From contig CAJNYU010004201.1 of assembly GCA_905331475.1 (NCBI GenBank), positions 132,935 through 196,934 of the forward strand: 64,000 nt of DNA. Direction: 5' to 3'. The notes below the pieces were generated by a model. That model was not told where the DNA came from and did no database searches. It saw only the letters and a program-made list of their open reading frames with translations. Shown piece after piece: positions 1 through 11,252 of the stretch. The DNA comes from Rotaria socialis (Eukaryota > Rotifera > Eurotatoria > Philodinida > Philodinidae). The position numbers and the translations under genes were made by a program. Within the stretch, counting starts at the first letter, position 1; the number at the start of each line of letters is the position of its first letter.

Positions 1-547
1 TGACCATCAATATCCATTCCATGAGTTTCTCGTTTAGCCTTTTTAATCAATCATTCGTATTGAGGATAAATAAATAAATTCAAATAGTATAACTTACTGC
101 TTTTGCATCTTCCATTCTATCATAATAGATAAAGCCAAAACCACGAGATCGACCAGTCTAGAAAAGTTCATATGAAATTTTGATAATAAAAACATAAAGA
201 TTAAAATATTTACTCCACGATCATAAACGATATGAATATTATTGATTCGTCCAAATTTTGAAAAAATTCGTCGAACATCTCGTTCTTCTGTACGTGACGA
301 GAGTCCAAAAACACCCAGAACATTGCTTGGTGTTGGATTCAGACGCTCAATTTCATCTTGGGCTTCATGTCCACTACTACGACTTCGATCGCGTCGAGGC
401 GGAATAGGTGAACGATCTCGATTATGTCGTCGACGTTCACGACGTGGAGATCTTTGACAAACAAGAACGTTGATATACTATGTTTTCTTTTAAAATAATA
501 AGCAAATACCTTGATCGGCATCGACCACGTGAACTTGATCGATGCGG
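1..547 (-). CDS. tra2: Transformer-2-like SR splicing factor (RRM plus RS region), 3' end off window
   Basis: Minus-strand exons can be read at 510-547, 214-451, 98-157 and 1-38, all with GT-AG junctions and consistent phase. The first two encode an Arg/Ser-rich stretch (RSSSRGRCRSRSPRR). This is followed by an RRM opening NPTPSNVLGVFGLSSRTEE and the RNP-like block TGRSRGFGFIYYDR, then AKRETHGMDIDG at the window edge. This order (RS domain, linker, single RRM with a TGRSRGF motif) is that of Tra2, a nuclear splicing activator that binds purine-rich exonic enhancers. The RRM runs off the window, so its last strand and the C-terminal RS domain are not seen. I could not fix the 5' exons: coding sequence upstream of 547 must exist because 510-547 begins at an intron acceptor in phase 0. 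Tra2 is the best match; a related SR protein is less likely. Confidence 0.85.
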
Positions 548-891
548 CTAGAAATGTAGAAAATATTAATGAATAAATTGCTAATAAATCATGTACTCAT
601 AATTACCATTACTTTCGAATGACAAAATTTTTGACAAAATGTAAAGCTGATTACTGTTCTACTTCCGTTGCCAATGGCGATATTATTGGGAATTATCAGT
701 TTTTCATGTAGAATTATATATTTTATTTCAAAAACAGTACTAAACTTAAAATTAATTAAATTTTATTGTAATTCTTATTTAGGTTAAAGTTCTAGTTCTC
801 CAGCATCTAGCGGTATCTGTCGACAAAAGTATGTTGCTTTCATTTTATAAATTGGTAATCATTCAAATCTAGTCTATGTTGCTAATCGAAG
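548..891. other. Probable 5' exon/intron or upstream region of the Tra2-like gene
   Basis: No clear reading frame. A minus-strand stretch around 610-700 could hold an upstream exon of the Tra2-like gene, but I could not find a convincing start codon and donor together. Confidence 0.3.
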
Positions 892-919
892 GTGTGGGTG
901 TGGGTGTGGGCGTGGGTGG
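892..919 (+). repeat. TGTGGG telomere-like interstitial tract
   Basis: Three perfect TGTGGG units followed by degenerate CGTGGG and TGGGG. TGTGGG is, from memory, the telomeric hexamer described for the bdelloid Adineta vaga. Here the tract is short, internal and degenerate, so it is an interstitial remnant rather than an active chromosome end. Confidence 0.5.
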
Positions 920-959
920 GGATGCAGATCAGCTATGTGTTTATTCGTTTTCATGTTTA

Positions 960-1386
960 TATAGGCTTTCTAGATACAACATTTGACTTGAATAACAATG
1001 AAACTGTTTATCCTATATGGAACAAAACTGCTGGTAGTGACAGCACTCCATCGGTTAGTAATACGTACACTGGCAACTACTACTCGACGGAAATATCGTC
1101 GCATGTATTTGATAAGAATGTCGGTATCATGTATACAAGTTATGGCGTATGTAATACTTCTTTCAATACGATATGCGGTGTTAACACTGACTTCTATCTG
1201 ACACCACAACATGGCACATCATTGATAATAGGTCTGCAAGTTTGTACAGGTCCCACTTATGCAACACGTGATCCGATTTCAATAACATTCGAAGGAAGCA
1301 ATCTAGTTGCTGCAATACTGAATATTGACTCAAGCGGTCTTGTTGCTTCAAAGCGTGGTTCGGATTCATGCACTATTGGTACTTAG
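960..1386 (+). pseudogene. Fragment of a secreted protein with a discoidin-like (galactose-binding-like) segment
   Basis: An open frame from about 972 reads LDTTFDLNNNETVYPIWNKT and later FYLTPQHGTSLIIGLQVCTG, then RDPISITFEGSN, before ending at TAG 1384-1386. The RDPxSxTxEGSN pattern resembles the turn found in discoidin-like carbohydrate-binding domains of bacterial-type secreted proteins. I recall similar segments in bdelloid proteins. No start codon, signal peptide or upstream exon can be linked to it: the frame upstream is the TGTGGG tract, and the C-terminal 25 residues look random. It is best read as a decayed piece or a single orphan exon. Function is unknown. Confidence 0.4.
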
Positions 1387-2940
1387 AAGTTATACTTATT
1401 TATTTTTCAAGTAGTTAATACTAAGAACATTTAGTTTTAAATTTAAAATACCATCATGCATGCTTAAATTCTTTAATAAAAAATTCAATGATTTATTGCA
1501 AAGCAAATATTATATAGACTATGTAAATACAATAAGATGGAAGCTTTAATTCCGAACATGGGCTAGGTGAAAATGTTCTCCATTTCCAGTTTCAAAATGA
1601 AGCGTTCTCTTCTTTTTTTATTAGCATTATCATCTGAAAAATCTGTAGTTTCTGCCATCCGATCATGATAATTTTTCATCTTCCAATGTGTGAGCGAGTA
1701 ATCAATGAACTACAGCACTTCGAATTATTTCAATGGTGTGTGTAGGCATATACTATCCGACTAACTGAAGACCAGCATTGATTAAGAATGAAAGAAGTCT
1801 TGGTGCCGCCAGGATCGCATACAACTTTTTAGCCTTTGAGTCAACGAAAGAGTGACAAATTTACAGGATTTCTGATCATATAACTGGTGAACCATAAGGA
1901 ATGATGATCATAGTATTTCTCAATTATTTCCCTTAAGTTTTCGTCCTCAGACCATATTTTGTTTTTTAAAGATGGATCATTTAGTTTTCTATATAACTAA
2001 AGCTTTTTATTAGCGTAACTAATTTCCGTTGTCTTTCGACAATTGATACAAACGGTTCGTTTGAGATAAGTCAATTTCAAACAGAATACCTTGATGAATC
2101 TCTTTTAAAGCAAGTTCATTCCAAGTGGATTCAGTAATTTATAATACAGAAAAAGCATTCATATAACTTCAATCGATATTCTGGATGTTTACACACATCA
2201 AGATGAAATGTGTCGAACTTATGTGCCACAAGTTCAGTCATGAAAGTCGGTTGCATATATAGACTTATATCGCTCTGTTTACTAACTATGCATCTATGGT
2301 CTTGTTTTTATGCGCACAGCTTCATACAGAAAACTTGATTGAACATGCAAAACTTATATATTTTTATTCGAATTAGTTTCTATGTGTTGTTTGTCGATTA
2401 TTCATTCGTCGAGATTTGACTATCTCGAGACCGAGAAGAACTCAAAATTTGATCTTCTTGAGGTTTGAAAATTGAAATGATATGATTAAAGTGAAAAATA
2501 TGTTGCATAGTTGATTTCAATGATTTTTTTCGAATAATGTGTGTCATTTATTGCACAAGAATGCGTCACAACAAGCACCTCCTACTGTACGTGAATGTGC
2601 GGCCGATTTTATTCAGTGCGTAATTATAAAAAAAGCCCACTTTTATAAGATGTACAGAACGCGCGCGTATTCTACCCAAAATATGTATGGTAAAGAAGTA
2701 AGTCGTTGAAATAGTAATCTTTTTTTCTACTTTTTTCCATTATTAGCGATGGAATTTTGACGCTTTCGAACAAAGTTCTGAAGAATCGAGAAGAAAAAAA
2801 GAATATTGGTATCAATCGGTCTACTGAAACGCAAGTCATGAGTGTCGACGTTGTATTCGACGTAGCAGCAAAATAAAAATAAAAAAGAAATTAGCTCACA
2901 ATTTAAACTTCACAAGCAACACAGTCGCAATAATAAGACA
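1387..2940. other. Gene-free region upstream of the fascin-like gene
   Basis: No coding frame or RNA gene recognised. The last 100 bases, A-rich and ending directly at the start codon, probably hold the 5' UTR of the next gene. Confidence 0.4.
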
Positions 2941-4988
2941 ATGGCGTTCGGTAAGTATTCTGATGTTATGTTACATATTTTGTGTGTTCATTGTCAACAC
3001 TCAAGAAGAATCCCAGGTTGATCAACGTGTGTCGTACACGGCCGTTTGACCATAATTTACGACCGTTTAGTATGCACCGTATTACGGTCGTTTTGTATCG
3101 TGCTATAAACGATCGGATACGGAAATATCCGACCACACTACGGTCGTTAGTAACAGTTTACGACACGATTAATTACGGCCGTAATACGGTGCATACCAAA
3201 ACTTCAAGTTACGGCAGTATACGTTAACGTTTACGGCCGTATACGACCGTTTCTGGTAGCCGTAATGCTTGGCCTGGGAATGTACTATTGCATGCAAAGT
3301 GAAAAATTCTTGTTTATAAAAGAAACGGCGGGCCTAATATAAAAACTACCTATAGTTCAGTGATCTTGTAGAATCTATTCTGGTGTGACGAAATCAATAG
3401 ATCGATACTACTCCATTGTTACTAGTAATTTTCCATGATGGTTTTTGTGGAGCTCACATATATTTTCGAAGAAAATAGTGAGTATAAGCTGAATTGTCAG
3501 GTTTTTGCGGCTCCCCTGTACCCCCTCCCCATTACAGACATAAAATATAAAAAGACTAACACTTAGATGCACTGATTAGAAACGTTTTTGGTACACGTCT
3601 ATTGCCTATGTTCACTACTACTCACATCAGTAATAAAAGTCTAGTTTCACTAATTAGAAATCATTATAATTATAATTTAATTTCTAATTAATCATCAAAA
3701 TCTGTCGTTTTTATTATTATAGTCAATAGTTACGACAGTATTATATATTTTTATTATTACAGGCGTTAGCAATGAGTGTATGCTACCACTACAGAGCGCT
3801 AGCAACTAGTTTATGCTACTATTACACTCGTTACTTCTACCACCTACAATAAACAGATGAAGATTTTAATCTGTTTTTTTTCTCTCACACAAATACCTTA
3901 ATCTAAAGCTTGAATCCACTTCAGTGTATTTACAATTAGCAACTTTTTCATCCGTTGGGAAGCTTGTATCAAATTTTCGTTTATGAAAAAATGTATCAAT
4001 TTCTCATCTGGTAATACGAAAAAATATAAATTTCTCAACAATATTGATGGCTATGCCCTAAATACTGTTTAAGCTATTATCATTCACAATATTTCTCAAT
4101 GAAACAACTAAACGCTTCAGCATACCGACATATTCTAAACAGAAAGTTTTTTATACGTTCTCTCTAGTAATATTTCCTATTGATAGATCCAATAAATTTC
4201 AAATGTTAAAAAGGTTTTAATATCTTGTTTTTGAACAAATATGATCTCACTATACTGAAAAAATAAAACTTCTACTTGATCAGTATCTAACTGACTGAAA
4301 TCTGTGAGTTCCACATTTTAGCCCCAACGGGCTGCGCTGAAAAGCTTTTTTCAAAAAATTCTCTTTGTAAGATTCTCAAGGCTCCTAGTGTTCTGGCAGA
4401 AACGCTGAAATACGAAATAAAACATTCAAGGACGATATATAGAAAATGGTAGAATGGGAAGCAACAAATACGCTGTTTCTTTTCGTAATAAGAGCAATTC
4501 AAATACGAATGATTTCTCTACGATGAATCAATCAATGGATTAACTGCTTATTCTTTTTAGAACGATCAAATTCAAGAGATGAGCCTCAATATTACATTCG
4601 AGCATTTCATGGTCGTTACATTGCCGCTCATCCTGATAGGCATCTTGTGACCGATGATGAAGATATTAACCATCATGATGTACAATGGATGATTATCAAT
4701 CAACCACATCATAAGGTTGCTCTTAGAATCGTTAAACATGGAACATTTCTGTCAGCTGAACATGGCGGAGCTGTCAGATGTTCGGATCGAGAAATTCAGC
4801 GTGATTGTCTATGGGAAATGAAACAATTGGAAAATGGGAAGTATGCATTTCACTCCAATCATCACCGATGGCTCACAGCTACTGGAATGACAGACGCCAC
4901 GCCCCCTGAGCAAGAGGCACATTTACTAACAACCAAGGAACAGCATCATGAGCAAGCACAATTTGACGTCATTGAAGTCGACAACTAG
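2941..4988 (+). CDS. Fascin-like beta-trefoil protein (145 aa, two exons)
   Basis: Exon 1 is only 10 nt (2941-2950, ATG GCG TTC G, then GTAAGT). Exon 2 is 4561-4988, preceded by a TTCTTTTTAG acceptor. The join is in phase and gives 145 aa. The protein is one beta-trefoil of fascin/actin-crosslinking type: repeated blocks YYIRAFHGRYIAAHPDRH, LRIVKHGTFLSAEHGGAVRC and KYAFHSNHHRWLTATG, each with the hydrophobic-x-x-(H/N)G-(K/R)(Y/F)L(S/A)A signature of fascin trefoil lobes. Fascin itself has four trefoils (about 490 aa). This is a single-domain version and may bind actin, sugar or another ligand; which one cannot be read from sequence. There is no signal peptide, so it is probably cytosolic. AATAAA lies near 5180. 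The 1.6 kb intron is unusually long for this window and carries a foldback element. Confidence 0.75.
3012..3278. mobile_element. ACGGCCGT-word foldback element inside the first intron of the fascin-like gene
   Basis: The segment opens with CCCAGG and closes with CCTGGG. In between it consists of repeated near-palindromes such as TACGGTCGT, ACGGCCGTAA and TATACGGCCGTA, with a symmetry centre near 3130 (CGGATACGGAAATATCCG). It has no coding capacity and is much richer in CpG than its surroundings. I read it as a non-autonomous foldback element. No target-site duplication is obvious. Confidence 0.55.
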
Positions 4989-5499
4989 AATGCTGAGTAT
5001 TTCTACTAACGCTCCATGGAACACTCTTTTAAAAAGATCTCCTGCTTTGTTTTGAAATAGTTGCTTTGATTTCACTGACAAGACTACATAAATAGCGAAA
5101 GATAATGAGTTCAATTCATAATTTTCTTATGGGTTTATTTCATTGTTTAACATTATGTTTGTTTATTGTTATGAATTCTAATAAAATATCATATTCATTA
5201 TTCTTGTATACTCGTCAAACTTACGGTTAGTCTCTGTTTCTTGTAAAACTTGCCAATCAAGTACTTGATCAACTATTTGCCAAGGAATATTGTTAGGCAA
5301 ACGGCACCAATCATAGTTTTCGTTCTTTTTTTTATTAAACATTGTATTATCGGCATAATACTGACATCTACTGCCCTCTATAATATGACCTCGTGCAATA
5401 AGAAAAATATGAACCAATCAAATTCAGGAATAAACAATGGTAGTCGTCTTGTTTAGTTAGCCAGAGTCAAGCGTCTCCTTGTCAAAAAAAAACGCAAAT

Positions 5500-7568
5500 A
5501 TGCATCCCAATTCAATGCAACAGCAATCACCGATGCAACGTCCACCAGCGATGATGAATTCATCTTCTGTACCTCAACCGAATACTGCTGTCGGAGTTTC
5601 ACCAATGCGCCAAATGGTTGCTTCATCACCAATGCAAGCACCGATGCTTCAACAATCGCCTCAATCGGCAATGATGGCACGACCCATTGGTAGTCCTTAT
5701 GGTGTTGTTAATCGTGCAGTACTCTATGACAAAAATAAACGATCGACCTATTCAAATGACCTTCGTCAGCAACCAATGGTTCAACCAGGACAACAACCAC
5801 AAATGACTTATGGAAATGTGATGGGTCCAAGTCAACAAATGATGCAAAATGCTATGCCACCCAGTGTTGGTCCTATACGACAGTAAATATTAAAAAAAAA
5901 TGCTAAGCTTCTTCTCTCTCTAATAAACAAAGTTCTCGTTTAGAAAAAAACGTAAACGTTTAACAGAAAAAGTTATTCATAAACAAATACGCTCACTTGT
6001 ACCTGAATCACAAGCATATATTGAATTATTACGCCTTGAACAAAAATTAGATTCTGTTTTAATGAGAAAACGACTTGATATTCAGGAAACACTTAAACGA
6101 CCTCAAAAAGTAGGTCAAACCTTTATTTTTCCTTAATATTCTTATTCTTGTTTGTTTTTATTATTTAGATAAAAAAGAAATTACGTATATTTATTAGTCA
6201 TCAATATCCAGTTCGTTTTGATTCGGACACAGCTGGCATCGACGATGAACAAGTGCAATATTGGGAAATGCGTGTTGAAGGTCGTCTTCTTGATGATGTA
6301 TGTTAAACGTAATGAAAAATGTATAGAGAATCAAGTCTCTCTTTTTCTATTCATTTAGCCGAACACCAATAAATATGATCAAGGAAAAACAAAACGTAAA
6401 TTTTCATCATTTTTTCGAAGTCTTGTTATTGAATTGGATAAAGACTTATACGGACCAGATAATCATCTTGTTGAAGTAGATTTTAATTAAAACATTAGAA
6501 AACAAAAATGTACAAAAGTAAAAATTTTTTAGTGGCATCGTACGAATGCAACAGCAGAAACTGATGGATTTCAAGTTCGTCGACCAGGCGAACAAAATGT
6601 TAAGTGTACCATTTTAATGGTTCTTGATCATTCAGTAAGATCTATAAACGATGTGAAAATGAATTCATCAATGTATTTATTTTATATTCTAGCCGCCACA
6701 ATTTCGACTTGATTCACGTCTTGCTCGGTTACTTTCATTAACTAATGGTACTCGACAAACCATCATACACGCAATGTGGCAATATATTAAAACAAATAAA
6801 TTACAAGATTCCGAAGAAAGAGAATTTATTAATTGCGATACACATTTACAAGCGGTTAGTTTTTAATGCTCGAGGCAGAGAGTATTTTTCTAGCTAGTGA
6901 TCACTATACAATACTTCAGCGTTCTGACGTCTTGAAGAACATTTCTTTATTTAGATATTTGATTGTGCACGTATTCGCTTTTCTGATCTACCTGCTAAAC
7001 TTAATAAACTTATTCTACCATCGGAGCCTATTATTATCAATCATACACTATGGTAACGATTTGCTTTTAATTAAATTAAAGATATTTAATATTTTCGTCT
7101 TCTTACAGTCTGGGCACTGATCCAAAGAAACATGCGTGCTATGATATAGATGTTGAAGTTGATGATCCTGTACGAGATTCTATGCGAACATTTTTATCGC
7201 CTCAAAACACTCATGAATTAGAGGAACTAGATGGAAAAGTAAAAATTATATTTTTGACAAACTTTTAATTATTTTTCTTTTTCAAGATTTTACAATATAT
7301 CGATAGTATAAATCAATTGAAACAGAGTCGCGAATTTTATTTGTCATTTTCTGATGATCCTCAAGGCTTTATATGTAAATGGTTAGCATCACAATCACGT
7401 GATCTCAAAATGATAACCGATTCAACAACAGGAAATACTGAAGAAGAACGACGCGCTGATTATTATACTGAACAATGGTCATATGAAGCAGTTAGTCGAT
7501 ATTTTTATAATAAAGTTCAACAAAAACGAGCAGAACTAGAACAAGCACTTGGCATTCGTAATCCATGA
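5500..7568 (+). CDS. SMARCD: SMARCD/BAF60 subunit of SWI/SNF (BAF) chromatin remodeller, 522 aa
   Basis: Nine exons: 5500-5882, 5944-6109, 6169-6297, 6359-6475, 6533-6634, 6693-6854, 6955-7052, 7109-7238 and 7287-7568. All introns are 55-110 bp GT-AG and the phases add up to 522 aa (human SMARCD1 is about 515). The N-terminus is Gln/Met/Pro-rich and disordered. The family core follows: [40 protein letters not shown], then a SWIB/MDM2 fold around [20 protein letters not shown], and a conserved C-terminus with [16 protein letters not shown] and [16 protein letters not shown]. This is a nuclear adaptor linking the BAF complex to transcription factors. The start is the first ATG of the frame (5500). 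A pyrimidine-rich TTGTTTAG sits upstream at about 5450 and AATAAA follows the stop near 7580. Confidence 0.93.
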
Positions 7569-8033
7569 AATTAAATTAAATAAACAATTTATTCCTTTTT
7601 TTTCATGTTTAAATGTATCAGTGTGTGCATGTGTGTAGTCAAACTAAATGTATCAAGAGTATAAGAAACTCTTAAACTTTATCATTGTTTCTCTTTATTA
7701 CAGATAAATGACTCATTGTAAAAACTAATTATATGGAAGTAAAGCTTTGATTAAAAATTTAGTATCACACGTAAATTTTCAATTGCAAACAATAATGAAT
7801 ATTAATAATATAGAAAGTTGCCACTAAGAGATTGAAGTCACATTTGAGAATCTTTGAATAATTTGGTGATCGGAAAGTTTAGCATCATTTATTAATAGAT
7901 AAATCTGTTCGCTTTGCTTAATTCTTGATATGCTGTAAGAAGATATAACACCTAGATAGCAATGAATGATCTTCAACCGAAGCGGAAATATTTTAACGAA
8001 ATTTTTCAAAATAATCTATAAATATGATTCTAG
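7569..8033. other. Intergenic spacer between SMARCD and PIGQ
   Basis: No reading frame of note. It holds the SMARCD 3' UTR, with AATAAA just after the stop. It ends in TGATTCTAG directly at the PIGQ start codon. Confidence 0.4.
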
Positions 8034-9915
8034 ATGATTCTCTATATCGAACAAGAAATTCTATTAGATACTCAATGTCAAGATTTATATTTGTGTAATA
8101 ACGGCTTGAATAATGAATATTTATTAATATCATCTTCTAATCAATGTTCATGTAAAAAAGTACAAGCAATTTTCTGTAAATATGATCATGATTCATGTAA
8201 AAATCGTTGTTTGTTAGAAGAACATTTATTGATAAAACGAAAAAAGCAAACAAATAGTATTTTAATTAATGATTCACCAGCAAATGTTGTTTTATTAAAT
8301 AAAAATGAATTAGAAAAAAATTCTGAAATTGTTTTTATATGTCATGAAAATAATCTGCCAAGTCCAATACTTGAACATTTAAAAAATCTAATCAATGATA
8401 GGAGCAACGCAACTCCTAATCCATCATTGCATCAGGTATAAATTACCAAAGGAAATTTTATTTTTCAATAAATGATCGATTTATTATTCTAGACCTTGAT
8501 TGGTAATTTTCTACTGAAACATAGCGTTTTAGCTCAAAGTGCCTATGGAATGTATTTAAAACTACAACAAACAAGAGACAATAAATTTCAATTGAGGTGA
8601 AAACTTGTTGATTTTCATTATACTAGAATGAAGATAAAATTGAAGACAATAGTTTCTTAAGCAACGATTGATAGATTCTTTTTTGTTAATTTATATTTAG
8701 ACGTCACGCTAATATCGGTTATTTATTAGCAAATATTCTTCTTGGATTTCTATGTTCATTTATTCTGTATCGAAATTTTGATCTATATCAACTGATATCA
8801 AATGAAATACTAATTCAAACTGAGGTTAAATCTTAAGAGAAAAATAATTTCTTCATTGTAACTTTGATTTTTTATTCAAATAATAGAATTTAACAACATC
8901 GATTAAATCTATAATTGAATGGCTTATGCATGCGCCCGCTGGTTTGAAATTAAATCAACCATTAGTTGATTTTCTTGCAAGATTTTATTTCTATCATATT
9001 TATCTCTGGTCTGGTTATTTGGAAGTTTTAGTTGTAACAGTCGTACCTTATTTCTATAAAATATTATTTATTCTATGTCTACTTGGTATATCATTAGCAA
9101 TAGGAGCTATCTGTGATTTTATTCGTTTACTAACGATACATCTTTATTGCTTTTATATTTATGCTGCAAGGTAAACTAAATACATTCTTTTATTATTATT
9201 CACATTCTTTGTTTCTTTTTGTATGTTTATTTAGATTATTCAATTGGCAAATTCGTTTATTGATTATTCTTTTTCGTTTATTTTGTGGAAAAAAACAAAA
9301 TCCATTAAGAAACAATCGACTTGATTCTCATCTTTGTGATATTGATCAATTGTTTATTGTTACTTTATCATTTACAATTTTTCTCTTCTTATTACCGTCC
9401 ATATTTATGTATTATGCAGTTTTTACTTCAGTAAACATCTAATATCTTGATTTGATCTAAACACTTGTTATTTTTATTAAATTTAGATTTGGACAATAAC
9501 AATATTAACTGTCAAACTTATACAATCTATGAATCAATTTCTTTTACAAATACCAATCTATGAATTTTATTTATGGTCTACTGGATCGGGAATCATAAGA
9601 GGTAATTGAAATATTGAGAAAAAATCCTGTCCTGGAAAGCGTTTTACAATTCCTCTATCTTGAGCTAAGAAAACCGATATACGCTGTTCACTAGGATCTA
9701 AATTGATTCTTGAAAGTCTATTCTATATTTTAGGTACACCACGATTATCAATAAATTATGCTGATTCAACTGAAGATACTGTCTGCTATAATTTTAATTT
9801 TGATCCAGTATCATTCATAACTTTATATCGTGTTTGTAATATTCGCTTATCATTGTTTTCTCTATCGTTTAGTAAACTTTTTCTTGGAATTCTAAAAGGA
9901 AAATCTATAGTTTGA
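8034..9915 (+). CDS. PIGQ: PIG-Q/Gpi1 subunit of GPI-N-acetylglucosaminyltransferase, 468 aa
   Basis: Seven exons: 8034-8435, 8493-8596, 8701-8824, 8887-9170, 9235-9430, 9487-9601 and 9734-9915, phase-consistent, 468 aa. The product is a polytopic ER membrane protein. Hydrophobic segments include YLLANILLGFLCSFILY, the exon-4 run VLVVTVVPYFYKILFILCLL and LFIVTLSFTIFLFLLPSIFM. The Gpi1 hallmark is clear: KQNPLRNNRLDSHLCDIDQ followed by LFIVTLSFTIFLFLLP, matching the NPLR..D..D.DQLF block of PIG-Q. PIG-Q stabilises the complex that transfers GlcNAc to phosphatidylinositol, the first step of GPI-anchor synthesis. It is somewhat shorter than human (about 580) and yeast (about 609) proteins, mainly in the N-terminal part. 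The start ATG lies directly after an acceptor-like TTCTAG. The stop is 40 bp from the CDK start. Confidence 0.9.
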
Positions 9916-9955
9916 GTGAAATAAAAAAAACAAGAGCCTATTCAGTTTTTAGATA
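9916..9955 (+). promoter_or_regulatory. 40-bp PIGQ-CDK spacer with poly(A) signal and trans-splice-like acceptor
   Basis: The spacer contains AATAAA almost immediately after the PIGQ stop, and a pyrimidine tract ending in AG (TTCAGTTTTTAG) three bases before the CDK ATG. There is no room for a conventional promoter. This is the layout expected of an internal operon junction resolved by spliced-leader trans-splicing. Confidence 0.5.
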
Positions 9956-11252
9956 ATGATGAATAATGGCACGTTTACTCTATTCGATCGATATAATGTT
10001 GGTTGTGAACTGGGCAAAGGTACTTACGGTATTGTTCGAAAAGCATTCGATACTCGACAACAACATCATGTTGCTATAAAATGTGTTTGTCTCGGTGATG
10101 AAGGTATTCCAAGCACAGCTCTACGCGAAATAAGTTTACTTCGTTCATTAAAGCATGCAAATATAATACGTTTATATGATATAAAAGTGCATCAGCCAAC
10201 CGGTGAATTATTTCTTTTTTATGAATGTATGGAAATGGATTTGTACGAATATATGAAATTATATCGAAAACCATTATCAGATGACTTATCAAAAAGTTAT
10301 CTTAGACAAATGTTATTAGGTATTGATCATATACATTCAAATTCTATGCTACATCGAGATTTAAAACCTCAAAATAGTATGTATAAAATTCAGAAATAAA
10401 AAAGGCAAGGTATCGATAGAACTGTTTTAATAATTAAGTTCTTATCGATTGGAATGGTTCTCTGAAATTAGCTGATTTTGGGCTTGGTAGACATTTTCAA
10501 ATGCCAATGAGAATGTATACACATGAAGTATGTAGATAGCAGGTCTTTAATTTTTTGTTAATTTAATAATAATATTCTTTAAAGGTTGTTACACTTTGGT
10601 ATCGTTCGCCCGAAATTTTACTTGGTGCAAAAACTTATACAACAAGTGTTGATTTATGGAGTATTGGCACTATATTTGCTGAAATAACACATAATCGAGC
10701 GTTATTTGCGGGTGAATGTGAAATTGATCAACTTTTTCGAATATTTCGAACTCTTGGCAAGTATTTCTTTTTCTCGACTTCTTCTTACTATTTTTTTGAG
10801 GGAGATAAAAATTTATATTGAAGATGTTAAGAATGATAAGCTATGAAATACTCAACACCAGTTTTTCATTGATCGTAAATTTAAAGAAAAGCAGAAAAAA
10901 GATCCTTCTCCAATGCAAATAAATCAGTTTCTTGACACGCTTTGTGTTTTAATTTTTAGGTACGCCAGATGATGTAACATGGCCTGGATTTTCATCAATG
11001 CCTGATCATAAAAAGACTTTTCCTCAATGGAAACCTCAAAATATGACTCAACTATTATTTAATTTATCACCTGATGCTCTTGAACTTACATTACAGATGC
11101 TTGCTTATGATCCAGATCAACGTATAACAGCTAAATCAGCTCTAGAAAGTAGCTATTTTCAATCGATGCCAAAACATCCTGTTATTCCACCACAAGTAAA
11201 TCAAACGAAAAACACTGTAGTAACTGAAAATACTACTTCATCAAATAATTAA
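9956..11252 (+). CDS. Cyclin-dependent kinase of the CDK1/2/5 group with a PSTALRE helix, 324 aa
   Basis: Four exons: 9956-10376, 10439-10527, 10585-10756 and 10960-11252, giving 324 aa, normal for a CDK with a short Asn/Thr tail. Visible kinase parts: glycine loop [13 protein letters not shown] with the inhibitory Thr-Tyr pair, VAIK lysine, cyclin-binding helix [13 protein letters not shown], catalytic [16 protein letters not shown], activation-loop threonine in [15 protein letters not shown], and CDK-insert-proximal [10 protein letters not shown]. The helix is PSTALRE, intermediate between CDK1/2 PSTAIRE and CDK5 [20 protein letters not shown] is typical of the CDK1/2/5 group. The role is phosphorylation of Ser/Thr-Pro targets with a cyclin partner. 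The exact subtype is uncertain. Intron 3 uses a GC donor (GCAAGT), required to restore the conserved GTPDD. ATG 9956 and 9959 are both possible starts. Confidence 0.92.

Noticed and set aside
2982..3227. 81-aa frame over the ACGG-word element
   Set aside because: Translation of palindromic words; the element is non-coding.
4287..4502. Minus-strand open frame in the fascin-like intron
   Set aside because: Random composition, no family features, lies within an intron on the opposite strand.
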